Program-made: the position numbers and the translations under genes | Part shown: positions 8,799-15,986 of the stretch, in pieces | Layout: every line of letters starts with the position of its first letter | Numbering within the stretch: position 1 is the stretch's first letter | Notes under the pieces: model-generated | Told to the model about the DNA's origin: nothing | The model's input: only the letters and a program-made list of their open reading frames with translations | Databases searched by the model: none | Source: Deltaproteobacteria bacterium | GTDB lineage: Bacteria > Myxococcota_C > UBA6777 | Direction: 5' to 3' | DNA length: 33,335 nucleotides | Assembly (NCBI GenBank): GCA_002731275.1 | Contig: PCBK01000163.1 | Span: 1 to 33,335 of the forward strand

Positions 8799-9137
8799 AT
8801 GAAACTGATCGTTGCAATATTTCAACCCCACCAGCTCCCCGCAGTCAAGCAAGCTTTGTACGACGCGCAGATCTACAAATTTACTGTGACCAACGCGCTC
8901 GGTACAAGCCTCAAGCCAGGCTATGAAGAGACCTTCAGGGGTGTCAAACACGAGGTCAGCCTGCTCAAACGTGTCCGCCTCGAAACGGCTGTCTCTCAGC
9001 CCTATGTCGAGCCAGCGATCGAGGCGATCATTCGAGGTGCACGGACAAACGAGCAAGGAGATGGGAAGATCTTCGTCATGGATCTCCCTGAATGTATCCG
9101 CATCCGAACTGGAGAACGCGGGACTCGCGCCATTTAA
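8799..9137 (+). CDS. glnK: PII nitrogen regulatory protein with atypical T-loop
   Basis: 112 residues, collinear with E. coli GlnB. The ATP-binding elements are kept: GDGKIF (K90 equivalent) and IRIRTGE (R101, R103). The T-loop is unusual. Where GlnB has GRQKGHTELYRGAEY, this protein has SLKPGYEETFRGVKH, so R38 becomes Leu, the 2-oxoglutarate/Mg ligand Q39 becomes Lys, Y46 becomes Phe, the uridylylation target Y51 becomes His and K58 becomes Arg. Uridylylation by GlnD at Y51 is therefore impossible and 2-oxoglutarate sensing may be altered. R47 and G48, important for AmtB plugging, are kept. The gene lies 12 nt after amtB, the classical GlnK position, and 36 nt before glnA. AAGAGGA precedes the ATG. 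Confidence 0.9.
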   Translation: MKLIVAIFQPHQLPAVKQALYDAQIYKFTVTNALGTSLKPGYEETFRGVKHEVSLLKRVRLETAVSQPYVEPAIEAIIRGARTNEQGDGKIFVMDLPECIRIRTGERGTRAI

Positions 9138-9173
9138 GACATCTCCCCTGTTGTAGAAAGGAACAGAACACTC

Positions 9174-10613
9174 ATGGGCAAATCCAACAGAGAGGTCACC
9201 ATTCGCGACGTCTTTCGTCTCGTGAAAGACGGAGATATTCGCTTTATTGATCTCAAATTTGTCGACCTCTTAGGGGCGCTTCTTCACATCACTCTCCCCG
9301 TCGAAATGCTCGACGAATCGTTGATCATTGAGGGCTTTGGGTTCGATGGTTCTTCCGTTCGTGGCTTCGCAGAAATCCATGACAGTGACATGGTGATGAA
9401 GCCCGATATCCAGACGATGTTTATCGATCCATTTATGGATGATCCGACCATCTCCTTTATGTGCGATATCATCTCCCCCAAAGAACAACAGATCTACTCA
9501 CGTGACACACGCTCTGTCGCCAAAAGAGCGATGCTATATCTCGAAAAGAGCACCATGGCCGACCGCGCCTACTTTGGCCCAGAGTTGGAGTTCTTTATCT
9601 TCGATGATGTCCGCTACGATCAAACAACACAACATGGCTTTTACTACCTCGACACCGACTCCGCCTTCTGGAACTCCGGTCGAGATGAGAAGCCAAATCT
9701 CGGCTACAAACCGAGACGAAAAGGCGCGTACTTCGCCACACCTCCAGTCGATTCACACCACAACCTCCGCGCCAAGATGATCAACGTACTCAAATCCATC
9801 GGCGTCGAAGCTGAAGTCCATCACCACGAGGTCGCATCTGGCGGCCAGATGGAACTAGGGATGCGCTTTAACACCCTCCTGCGGATCGCCGACCACGCCC
9901 TCCTCTACAAGTACGTCGTCAAAAATGTATCCCAACGCTACGGTAAAACCGCGACCTTTATGCCCAAACCGCTCTTCGAAGAGAACGGAACAGGGATGCA
10001 CGTCCACGTCTCGTTGTGGGAAGGTGGCACAAACCTCTTTTATAAAGAAGGAACCTACGCCGATCTGAGCGATGAAGCGCTCTACTTTATCGGAGGCCTC
10101 CTTCATCACGCCCCTGCGTTGTGTGCTTTCTGCAACCCCACGACGAACTCATACAGACGTCTCGTTCCCGGCTATGAAGCGCCGATCAACCTCGTCTTTT
10201 CGCAAAGTAACAGGAGCGCATGTGTGCGGATCCCCATGAGCGCGTCGAGCCATAACAGCAAGCGCTTGGAATACAGACCGCCCGATCCTTCAGCCAACCC
10301 CTACCTCGCATACTCCGCCATTTTGATGGCCGGAATCGATGGCATAAGGAACAAAATCGCGCCCCCGAACCCTGTTGACGAAGATATCTATGAGCTCGTC
10401 AAACATAACCCAAACCACGGCATTCGCAGCACCCCCGGCAGCCTCCCGGAGGCGATCGAAGCCCTCAAAGCAGATCATGACTTCTTGATGAAGGGTGATG
10501 TCTTCTCAAAGGATTTGATCGAAAAGTGGATTGAGTACAAAGAAAAAGAAGAGATCGATTTCGTGAGGCTCCGCCCTCACCCCGCAGAATTCACACTCTA
10601 CTACGATGTATAG
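9174..10613 (+). CDS. glnA: Glutamine synthetase type I
   Basis: 479 residues, full length for GSI. It has the N-terminal GFDGSS loop (about 55-60), GPELEFF, SGGQMELGMRFNT, KTATFMPKP, NGTGMHVHVSL, NPTTNSYRRLVPGYEAP, NRSACVRIP and RLEYRPPDPSANPYL. All active-site strands are recognisable and close to the E. coli beta-type enzyme. It makes glutamine from glutamate, ammonia and ATP. The tyrosine adenylylated in GSI-beta aligns with Y406 (DIYELVKHN), but the usual NLYDLPPEE context is gone, so regulation by GlnE is doubtful. AAAGGAA lies upstream of the ATG. The position after amtB and PII supports an ammonium assimilation operon. Confidence 0.96.
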   Translation: MGKSNREVTIRDVFRLVKDGDIRFIDLKFVDLLGALLHITLPVEMLDESLIIEGFGFDGSSVRGFAEIHDSDMVMKPDIQTMFIDPFMDDPTISFMCDIISPKEQQIYSRDTRSVAKRAMLYLEKSTMADRAYFGPELEFFIFDDVRYDQTTQHGFYYLDTDSAFWNSGRDEKPNLGYKPRRKGAYFATPPVDSHHNLRAKMINVLKSIGVEAEVHHHEVASGGQMELGMRFNTLLRIADHALLYKYVVKNVSQRYGKTATFMPKPLFEENGTGMHVHVSLWEGGTNLFYKEGTYADLSDEALYFIGGLLHHAPALCAFCNPTTNSYRRLVPGYEAPINLVFSQSNRSACVRIPMSASSHNSKRLEYRPPDPSANPYLAYSAILMAGIDGIRNKIAPPNPVDEDIYELVKHNPNHGIRSTPGSLPEAIEALKADHDFLMKGDVFSKDLIEKWIEYKEKEEIDFVRLRPHPAEFTLYYDV

Positions 10614-10683
10614 ATTCTCAACATCACACATATTGTCGAACGCAACGGACGGTATGTCCTCCATATCACGAAAGGCAGAAACG

Positions 10684-12225
10684 ATGCGCTACATTGCCCG
10701 ATATCTTTGTCTGATGGGCTTCATGGGATTGTTCCTCTTCTCGTCCTCTACTGTGATTGCAGAGACCTCAAGACCGGCAAAAACAGAAAAGGTCAAAGCT
10801 CCAAAAGCACAGACACCAAAAGCCAAAGAGAAAAAACCCGCCAAGAAAACCCCCGCAAAAGCGGAGCAAGTCAAAACACCTGTAGCCCCAGCCCCCAAGG
10901 CACCTGCAAAGACAACCCCTGCGGCTGTGACGTGGCTTACACCCCAAAATGTCGGCCTCATCCTTGGACTCGGTGGCTTGTTTATCCTTTTGCTGATCAT
11001 CTTCATCAAAGCCAACCTCGTGATCTGCCAACCCAACGAAGTCGTCGTCATCTCAGGACGAAAACGTAAGCTCGAAGATGGCACCGTCGTCGGCTATCGC
11101 ATCCTCAAAGGTGGTCGCAGCTTCAAGTGGCCCATATACGAATCGGTACGTAGAATCTCGTTGACCAACATGGCCATTGAGATTCGTTTGCACAAAGCTC
11201 TCGCAAAAGGGATCATCCCCATGAACGTCGATGGCCGCGCAAACGTCAAGATCGCAGGTAGTGAAGCTGATGGCCTCTCCAACGCGATTGAACGCTTTCT
11301 CGGGAGACACATCAACGAAGTCGCAGAGGCAGCCAAAGACGCAATCGAAGGTTCACTGCGCGGCGTCATCGCTACAGAGACCCCAGAAGATGCGAACAGT
11401 AAACGGGCGGACCTCGCCAAACGAGTCTCCGAAGAAGCACGCGAAGACCTCCGTCACCTCGGCATCGTGCTCGACTTCTTTAAGATTCAAAATATCTCGG
11501 ATGACCAAGGATATCTCGAAGCCATAGCTCGTAAAAAGAACGCCGAGGTCAAAAAGAACGCAAACATCGCTGAAGCCACTGCAGAGGCGGAGTCCCGCAA
11601 AGTCGCCGCCGAACAAAAACGCATCGGACGGATCGCAGAAGCTGAAGCTGATACCTTGATCCGCGACGCTGAAAACAAACTCGCAGTCCACACTGCTGAA
11701 CTGGAGCTTGAAACCAATCGCGCCAAAGAACGCGCGACCATGGCCCAAAAAATCGCACACGTCGAAGAACAAACTCGCCTCGAAGAAGGTAAGCTCGCCC
11801 TCAACCAAAAGAAATTCGAGGCAGAGGTCGTGATCCCCGCTCGCGCCGAGAAAGAAGCCAATGAGCTAAAAGCACAAGGTAAGTCCGCCAAGATTCTGGA
11901 AAATGGACGCGCCATGGCCGAAGCAATCGAGCTGATGAAGGCGCAGTGGGAAGACGGGAAAACCCGTGACCTGTTCTTGATCCAGATGCTCCCAGAGCTG
12001 CTCGACAAAGTCACCAAAGTCATCGCGGATAACCTCCACATCGATAAAGTGACCGTCCTTGACTCTGGTGATGGTAATGGCCTCCCCAACCACGTCAAAA
12101 ACCTGACCAACTCAGCTGTCACCATCCTCGAAAACCTCAAAAACACCACGGGCGTCGATCTCGCTGATGTCCTCAAAAGCAAACCAAGCGAACTTTCCGG
12201 AAAACTCCCCAAAGAGCTTGACTGA
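10684..12225 (+). CDS. Flotillin-like SPFH/band 7 protein with cleavable-type N-terminus and Lys/Ala/Pro spacer
   Basis: 513 residues from the ATG at 10684, which has AAGG 8 nt upstream. The open frame reaches back to 10606 inside glnA, but the signal sequence supports the later start. Order: signal-peptide-like segment (1-26, SSTVIA then E), a Lys/Ala/Pro-rich spacer (about 30-82), one membrane helix (89-111), an SPFH/band 7 domain (about 112-290) with QPNEVVVISGRK, then an Ala/Glu-rich flotillin coiled coil (about 290-430) and a C-terminal helical part. Flotillins scaffold membrane microdomains and face the cytoplasm. Here an N-terminal extension would lie outside the inner membrane, which is unusual. 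It starts 70 nt after glnA and may be co-transcribed. Confidence 0.85.
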   Translation: MRYIARYLCLMGFMGLFLFSSSTVIAETSRPAKTEKVKAPKAQTPKAKEKKPAKKTPAKAEQVKTPVAPAPKAPAKTTPAAVTWLTPQNVGLILGLGGLFILLLIIFIKANLVICQPNEVVVISGRKRKLEDGTVVGYRILKGGRSFKWPIYESVRRISLTNMAIEIRLHKALAKGIIPMNVDGRANVKIAGSEADGLSNAIERFLGRHINEVAEAAKDAIEGSLRGVIATETPEDANSKRADLAKRVSEEAREDLRHLGIVLDFFKIQNISDDQGYLEAIARKKNAEVKKNANIAEATAEAESRKVAAEQKRIGRIAEAEADTLIRDAENKLAVHTAELELETNRAKERATMAQKIAHVEEQTRLEEGKLALNQKKFEAEVVIPARAEKEANELKAQGKSAKILENGRAMAEAIELMKAQWEDGKTRDLFLIQMLPELLDKVTKVIADNLHIDKVTVLDSGDGNGLPNHVKNLTNSAVTILENLKNTTGVDLADVLKSKPSELSGKLPKELD

Positions 12226-12289
12226 TCCTCCCCCATTCGCCATGATTTCTTCGATAGACATGGCCCTTCACCCCTTCCATGCCCCCTGA

Positions 12290-12305
12290 GGCGAAGTCAT
12301 TCGCC
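12290..12305. promoter_or_regulatory. Stem-loop before the Lrp/AsnC gene
   Basis: GGCGAA-GTCA-TTCGCC is a perfect 6-bp hairpin lying 22 nt before the regulator's ATG. No T-run follows on either strand. It may be an autoregulatory operator or a weak barrier after the flotillin gene. Confidence 0.3.
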
Positions 12306-12327
12306 CCCTACCTAAAGGAAAGATGGC

Positions 12328-12828
12328 ATGACCAAAAAAATCGACGACGTCGACATCACAATCCTCAATCTCCTCCAACGCGAAGGTCGCATCAAACGTG
12401 GTGACATCGCCAAAGCTGTCAACATGTCCATTCCCTCTGTGAGCGAACGACTCCGCAAGTTGGAAAAGGATGGATACATCCTCCATTACACAGCGGTCCT
12501 CTCTCCTCAAAAGGTAGGGCTGGACATGATGGCGTTTATTTTCATCGATCTCGAATCTTCGTCCTTTGATGAAGATCTCATCAAGCACGCACAAGAAGAA
12601 CCCCAAGTCCTCGAATGCCACGCGATCACAGGTTCAGGATCACATGTCCTGAAGGTCCGCACCCCCAAAACTGTGGATCTGCAAAATCTCCTGCACAAGA
12701 TCCGCTCGTGGCCAGGCGTCAAAGACACGCGCACAAGTGTCGTGCTCTCCAGCGCCAAAGAACACCAACCCCTTCCCCTCGCGCTCTCCACACAGAGCCG
12801 CTCAAACCGTTCAAAAAAAGCAACCTGA
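12328..12828 (+). CDS. Lrp/AsnC-family transcriptional regulator
   Basis: 166 residues. An N-terminal winged helix-turn-helix (about 5-62; LDxTDxxIL-like DDVDITILNLLQREGR, then IAKAVNMSIPSVSERLRKLEKDGYI) is joined to a RAM/AsnC ligand-binding domain (about 68-140) with ECHAITGSGSHVLKVR, the part that binds amino acids and forms octamers. About 20 extra Ser/Lys-rich residues follow the RAM domain. Proteins of this family answer to leucine, asparagine, glutamine or other amino acids. Its place just downstream of amtB-PII-glnA suggests, without proving, that it senses a nitrogen-rich amino acid. AAAGGAA precedes the ATG. Confidence 0.92.
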   Translation: MTKKIDDVDITILNLLQREGRIKRGDIAKAVNMSIPSVSERLRKLEKDGYILHYTAVLSPQKVGLDMMAFIFIDLESSSFDEDLIKHAQEEPQVLECHAITGSGSHVLKVRTPKTVDLQNLLHKIRSWPGVKDTRTSVVLSSAKEHQPLPLALSTQSRSNRSKKAT

Positions 12829-12837
12829 ACAGCTCCC

Positions 12838-13131
12838 TTACGGGCATGTATATAAAGCGTTGCTCGTCACCGCCTCACTCCTCTCAAAACATCCCCCTCC
12901 CTCCTTTGTATCGGCCACGACACAACATTGCGGATGCTCACAATCCGAGACAGTGTCACATGCAGGAACGCAAGTGCCTTTGACACATGCGAACCCATCC
13001 ACACACTCTCCTGTCTCGCACACCTCGCCGAGCTTCTTGGTCTTGTTTACTTCGGTGTTCTCGCCTCCTGATCCCCCACCACAGGCCAACAAAAAACACA
13101 GACAAAAGGGAAAAAGAAATCGTAGTCGCAT
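12838..13131 (-). CDS. Small cysteine-rich lipoprotein
   Basis: 97 residues. A canonical lipobox LLAC (C17) ends the signal sequence, followed by a GGGSGGEN linker and a compact cysteine-rich domain (CETGECVDGFACVKGTC, CDTVSDC, QCCV and two later Cys). Cys spacing resembles the short EGF- or Dickkopf-like modules common in myxobacterial secreted proteins. No enzymatic motif is seen. AAGGAG lies 7 nt before the ATG. The intrinsic terminator of the upstream gene ends only about 7 nt before this site, so the gene has little room for its own promoter and may depend on read-through. Convergent with the Lrp/AsnC gene, 9 nt apart. Confidence 0.75.
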   Translation of the reverse strand: MRLRFLFPFCLCFLLACGGGSGGENTEVNKTKKLGEVCETGECVDGFACVKGTCVPACDTVSDCEHPQCCVVADTKEGGGCFERSEAVTSNALYTCP

Positions 13132-13150
13132 TGTCTATCTCCTTGCAGTA

Positions 13151-13176
13151 CAAAAAAGGCTGCCACATTGGACAGC
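13151..13176 (-). terminator. Rho-independent terminator after the coiled-coil exported protein gene
   Basis: On the minus strand GGCTGTC pairs with GGCAGCC (7 bp, one T-G wobble) and is followed by TTTTTT. It lies 48 nt past the stop codon at 13224 and directly before the ribosome binding site of the small lipoprotein gene, where it could act as a partial terminator or attenuator. Confidence 0.75.
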
Positions 13177-13223
13177 CAGATTGCGCGCTTCACAAGCAGA
13201 TATGAAGACGAAACAGAATCGGG

Positions 13224-14222
13224 TTATTCTTTTTCATCTTCAGGATACACATTGGTCCATTTGCCATTATTGTTCACAACAAATACATAGCGTAGCAATG
13301 GGGTTTTCCAGCCATTGCGCAGCTTGCCCTGGACATACAAGACATGTTTGCCCGGTGTCAGATTGCGAAATTGCATCCAACTGTATTTCGTTTGTGTCTT
13401 TCCATGGCGGATAAAGTAACGGTGGAGTGTATCTTCCGACAGAGAATAACGAACACTATGAAACAATTTGGGGGAGTGTGTCCAAAACGGCAACAACGTC
13501 GTGGTCCCTCGATACGTCCGATAGCGAAGCTGTTGTAAGACAGGATTGGGCCATTGGTAACGCAAGAAGCTCTCCACCTCAGCGTCCAACTTCGCCTTGA
13601 TATGGACGACCCGGTGCAACGGCCCCACGATTTTCCCGCTCCCATCGCGATACTGAATCCAGACGTCGTTCTTGCCCACATGCAGTTTTCTCGTCATGAT
13701 CGACATTTTGGGCATAGGTTTCCCCGTCGAAGGATGGTTAAATCCATGGAGACCAGTTGAGCGAAATGGCTTCTTCGCCCCCAAACGCACCCAGATTCCT
13801 TTGACAGGCACAGGAATGGTCAGCGTCAACATAAACGCCCCCTTCGCGTACTCCTGTGCACGAACCTGCACATTTTTGCGCATCTTTACCCACCAGGGTT
13901 TTCTCGGAGCCGTCGGAGCAGAGCGCCTCACAACAGGCGGCACAGGGGGTCTTGGTGTCGGCCGAACAGCCACTGGCGCCTGCTTTTTCTGGCCCCGCAA
14001 TGTTCTAACAAGCGCCTTCCACTTCTTGATCTCTTTTTTGAGCTTACGCAGCTCCTTTTGGTGCTGTTTTTGCTGCGCGCTCAGCTCCTGCTTGATCAAC
14101 TTTAACTCTCGACGGATGTCGGACAGTTCGTTCCATACATCATCATCCACCTTCTTGGCCAGCGCAAAGGACGGCAAGAGACACACCAACACAATACACA
14201 GTGATAACACCCTGATCTTCAT
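13224..14222 (-). CDS. Exported protein with N-terminal coiled coil, unknown function
   Basis: 332 residues. Signal peptide 1-22 (ALA cleavage site); a Lys/Glu/Gln-rich coiled coil (about 28-80); a Pro/Arg-rich linker (about 83-108, PTPRPPVPP); then a C-terminal region of about 220 residues rich in Tyr, Trp, Arg and His with short beta-strand-like stretches (KMSIMTRKLHVGKNDVWIQYRDGSGK, given in part; FRNLTPGKHVLYVQGKLRNGW). The last stretch resembles two immunoglobulin-like or bacterial Ig-type beta modules, a loose impression. No catalytic motif is seen. Probably periplasmic. Ends at a strong intrinsic terminator. Not recognised as a named family. Confidence 0.75.
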   Translation of the reverse strand: MKIRVLSLCIVLVCLLPSFALAKKVDDDVWNELSDIRRELKLIKQELSAQQKQHQKELRKLKKEIKKWKALVRTLRGQKKQAPVAVRPTPRPPVPPVVRRSAPTAPRKPWWVKMRKNVQVRAQEYAKGAFMLTLTIPVPVKGIWVRLGAKKPFRSTGLHGFNHPSTGKPMPKMSIMTRKLHVGKNDVWIQYRDGSGKIVGPLHRVVHIKAKLDAEVESFLRYQWPNPVLQQLRYRTYRGTTTLLPFWTHSPKLFHSVRYSLSEDTLHRYFIRHGKTQTKYSWMQFRNLTPGKHVLYVQGKLRNGWKTPLLRYVFVVNNNGKWTNVYPEDEKE

Positions 14223-14278
14223 CGCTCACTCCATATGTCATATAAGGCCGTCTGGTAAAAAACGGCTAAGAATCAACC

Positions 14279-14295
14279 TTCAACGAATGGTTGAA
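14279..14295. other. Short stem-loop between the GST-like and coiled-coil genes
   Basis: TTCAAC-GAATG-GTTGAA is a perfect 6-bp hairpin. Nearby, ATATGTCATAT (about 14231-14241) and ATATCATGACATAT (about 14299-14312) are AT-rich near-palindromes. The 122-nt gap probably carries the promoter of the coiled-coil gene; no T-run marks a terminator. Confidence 0.3.
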
Positions 14296-14344
14296 CGTAT
14301 ATCATGACATATCTATTCCAAAACACCAGGATGTCCAATGTCAC

Positions 14345-15073
14345 CTAATCAACTTCAGTCGTCGCGAGGATACGATCGAGGTAGACGTTGAGCTTCGTGT
14401 GCTTTTTGATCTCATCCCACTGCCAAGGCGAGATGGCACAGCGTAGACTATTTAATTGCGCGAAGATCGCAAAATCACATGCGAGTGGTCTCTCGCCCAA
14501 CCAAAAGCCGTCTTGTGGTGTCCGCTCTTCGAGCAACCCAATGCAGTCAGAAAATCGACGTCTCAAATCCTCTGTGTCGCCATACCAGACCTCTCTTGCT
14601 CGCAAAGACTGCACAATGCGCTTTCTGGTCATCCGAGAGATCACCATCCGTATCGGGGCGGGGATGGGACCAAATAACGCCTGCTTGAGGCGAGGCCAAT
14701 TCTCCTCATCAGCCCAACGCGAACCGACGAGGTAACCATTTAACACTGTGTCCGCAAACTCTTCCCATAACCATGACTCGGCTGCATGTGTGTCTGTATC
14801 AAAATACCCCAAAGTGTCAGGATGTTGCTGTACGAGGAACTTGATAATCTTCGTCGAATCCGTAATCGCTTCCTGGTCAGCGAGCAATACAGGTACTTTT
14901 CCGAGCGGGTTGTACTTTTTAAACACACCAGGATGTGCGCCGACATTCCGCTCATAGGGAATCCCTGCAAACCGTAAGACTCGGTGGACTTTGTCGCAGT
15001 ATGGGGAATATGTAAGCAATGATTGATCTTTGGGGCCACCGACTTCGCACAATGTGTATGTTTTAGGATGCAT
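14345..15073 (-). CDS. Glutathione S-transferase-like protein
   Basis: 242 residues from the ATG at 15073, chosen because GAGGAG lies 7 nt upstream; a GTG at 15094 is the alternative. The N-terminal thioredoxin-like domain (about 1-85) has SPYCDKVHRVLRFAGIPYE, with an SPYC motif at the usual catalytic place, NPLGKVPVL with the cis-Pro, and an ITDSTKI glutathione-contact segment. The C-terminal all-helical domain (about 95-242) has LACDFAIFAQL, the N-capping box region of GSTs. Likely a cytosolic thiol transferase or reductase of unknown substrate. It overlaps the end of the WYL regulator gene by 11 nt, so the pair is translationally coupled. Confidence 0.85.
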   Translation of the reverse strand: MHPKTYTLCEVGGPKDQSLLTYSPYCDKVHRVLRFAGIPYERNVGAHPGVFKKYNPLGKVPVLLADQEAITDSTKIIKFLVQQHPDTLGYFDTDTHAAESWLWEEFADTVLNGYLVGSRWADEENWPRLKQALFGPIPAPIRMVISRMTRKRIVQSLRAREVWYGDTEDLRRRFSDCIGLLEERTPQDGFWLGERPLACDFAIFAQLNSLRCAISPWQWDEIKKHTKLNVYLDRILATTEVD

Positions 15074-15797
15074 GTTGGTTCTCCTCTTTGTCACCGCGCT
15101 TCCAGGGAGACCGTTTGATCTCCTCTTGTAGTTTGCGGTGAAATGTATCCAGTGATTTTTCGTCTTCTTCGAGAAAGATCTCTTGTGTCACAGTGAGCGA
15201 TTGAATCCGATCAAGGCGAAAATGACGGAAATCGCCACGTAGATCACACCAAGCCGCCAGACACCAGGAGGCGCCCCAGTAGTACAGCGCCAATGGCCTC
15301 ACCTTCCGAACGCTCTCCTCGCCGTCTCTCCGTTGATAACTGATGGCCAGGATGTTTCTCTCCCGGATCGCACTTCTCATCACAGGTAGGTACTCCTTGT
15401 ACGACGCAGGCACCATAAATGAAGGCACGTACATCACGGAGTGTGTGAGACGAGGCTGAAGGGTCTCGGGCAACACTGTCGAGATCTTCCGCAGGACCGC
15501 TGAGGCAGCCTCTGCGACATCAGGACCGCCCCAGCTTCTCGCCATCTCGATCCCTAACAACAACGCCTCAAGTTCTTCGTGATCAAACGTCAACGGAGGC
15601 AAGGTAAAGTGTTGGGGGAGTTGATACCCGACACCTGCTTCACCTTTGATCGGAATACCTGAGTCCATCAACGCCTGGATATCCCTGTAAATCGTCCGCA
15701 CAGAGACACCAAACTCTTCGGCGAGTTGATCTGCTTTGGTCAAACGACGACCTTGCATGAATTGTACGATCTGAAACAAACGAGACGCACGCCTCAT
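15063..15797 (-). CDS. WYL-domain transcriptional regulator (YafY/DeoR-like)
   Basis: 244 residues from the ATG at 15797, preceded by AGGAGAAGG. The frame is open to 15926, but the family normally begins at MRRASRLFQIVQ. The N-terminal helix-turn-helix (about 1-60) includes AEEFGVSVRTIYRDIQAL, then GYQLPQHFTLPPLTF. The WYL domain (about 125-205) has ISYQRRDGE, VRPLALYYWGASWCLAAWCDLRGDFRHFRLDRI, and the C-terminal WCX region follows. WYL proteins sense ligands, often nucleotides or small metabolites. It is first in a two-gene unit with the GST-like gene. A perfect palindrome 87-110 nt upstream is a candidate autoregulatory operator. Confidence 0.92.
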   Translation of the reverse strand: MRRASRLFQIVQFMQGRRLTKADQLAEEFGVSVRTIYRDIQALMDSGIPIKGEAGVGYQLPQHFTLPPLTFDHEELEALLLGIEMARSWGGPDVAEAASAVLRKISTVLPETLQPRLTHSVMYVPSFMVPASYKEYLPVMRSAIRERNILAISYQRRDGEESVRKVRPLALYYWGASWCLAAWCDLRGDFRHFRLDRIQSLTVTQEIFLEEDEKSLDTFHRKLQEEIKRSPWKRGDKEENQHAS

Positions 15798-15883
15798 TAC
15801 CTTCTCCTCTCTGCGCAAAACCATCGATGTATCTGGCAAAACCAGCACTCGCTCACTTGCGACATACACAACATACACGACCC

Positions 15884-15907
15884 CTCCTGACAGCATTCTG
15901 TCAGGAG
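15884..15907. promoter_or_regulatory. Perfect palindrome upstream of the WYL regulator, candidate operator
   Basis: CTCCTGACAG and CTGTCAGGAG are complementary around a CATT spacer (10-bp arms). No T-run follows the repeat on the strand of transcription, so it is not a terminator. A dyad of this size before a helix-turn-helix regulator gene suggests an operator for self-regulation of the WYL/GST pair. Confidence 0.6.
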
Positions 15908-15986
15908 AGAAAAAAATGTAGCGCAAAGTGTGACGGAGAGAAAGAGAAAAGGTATGTATGATATGAAAAAGAGGAAGGAAATGGAC

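Noticed and set aside
12805-12837. Terminator for the small lipoprotein gene (T7 run on the minus strand)
   Set aside because: The T-run is preceded only by a 3-bp potential stem, which is too weak.
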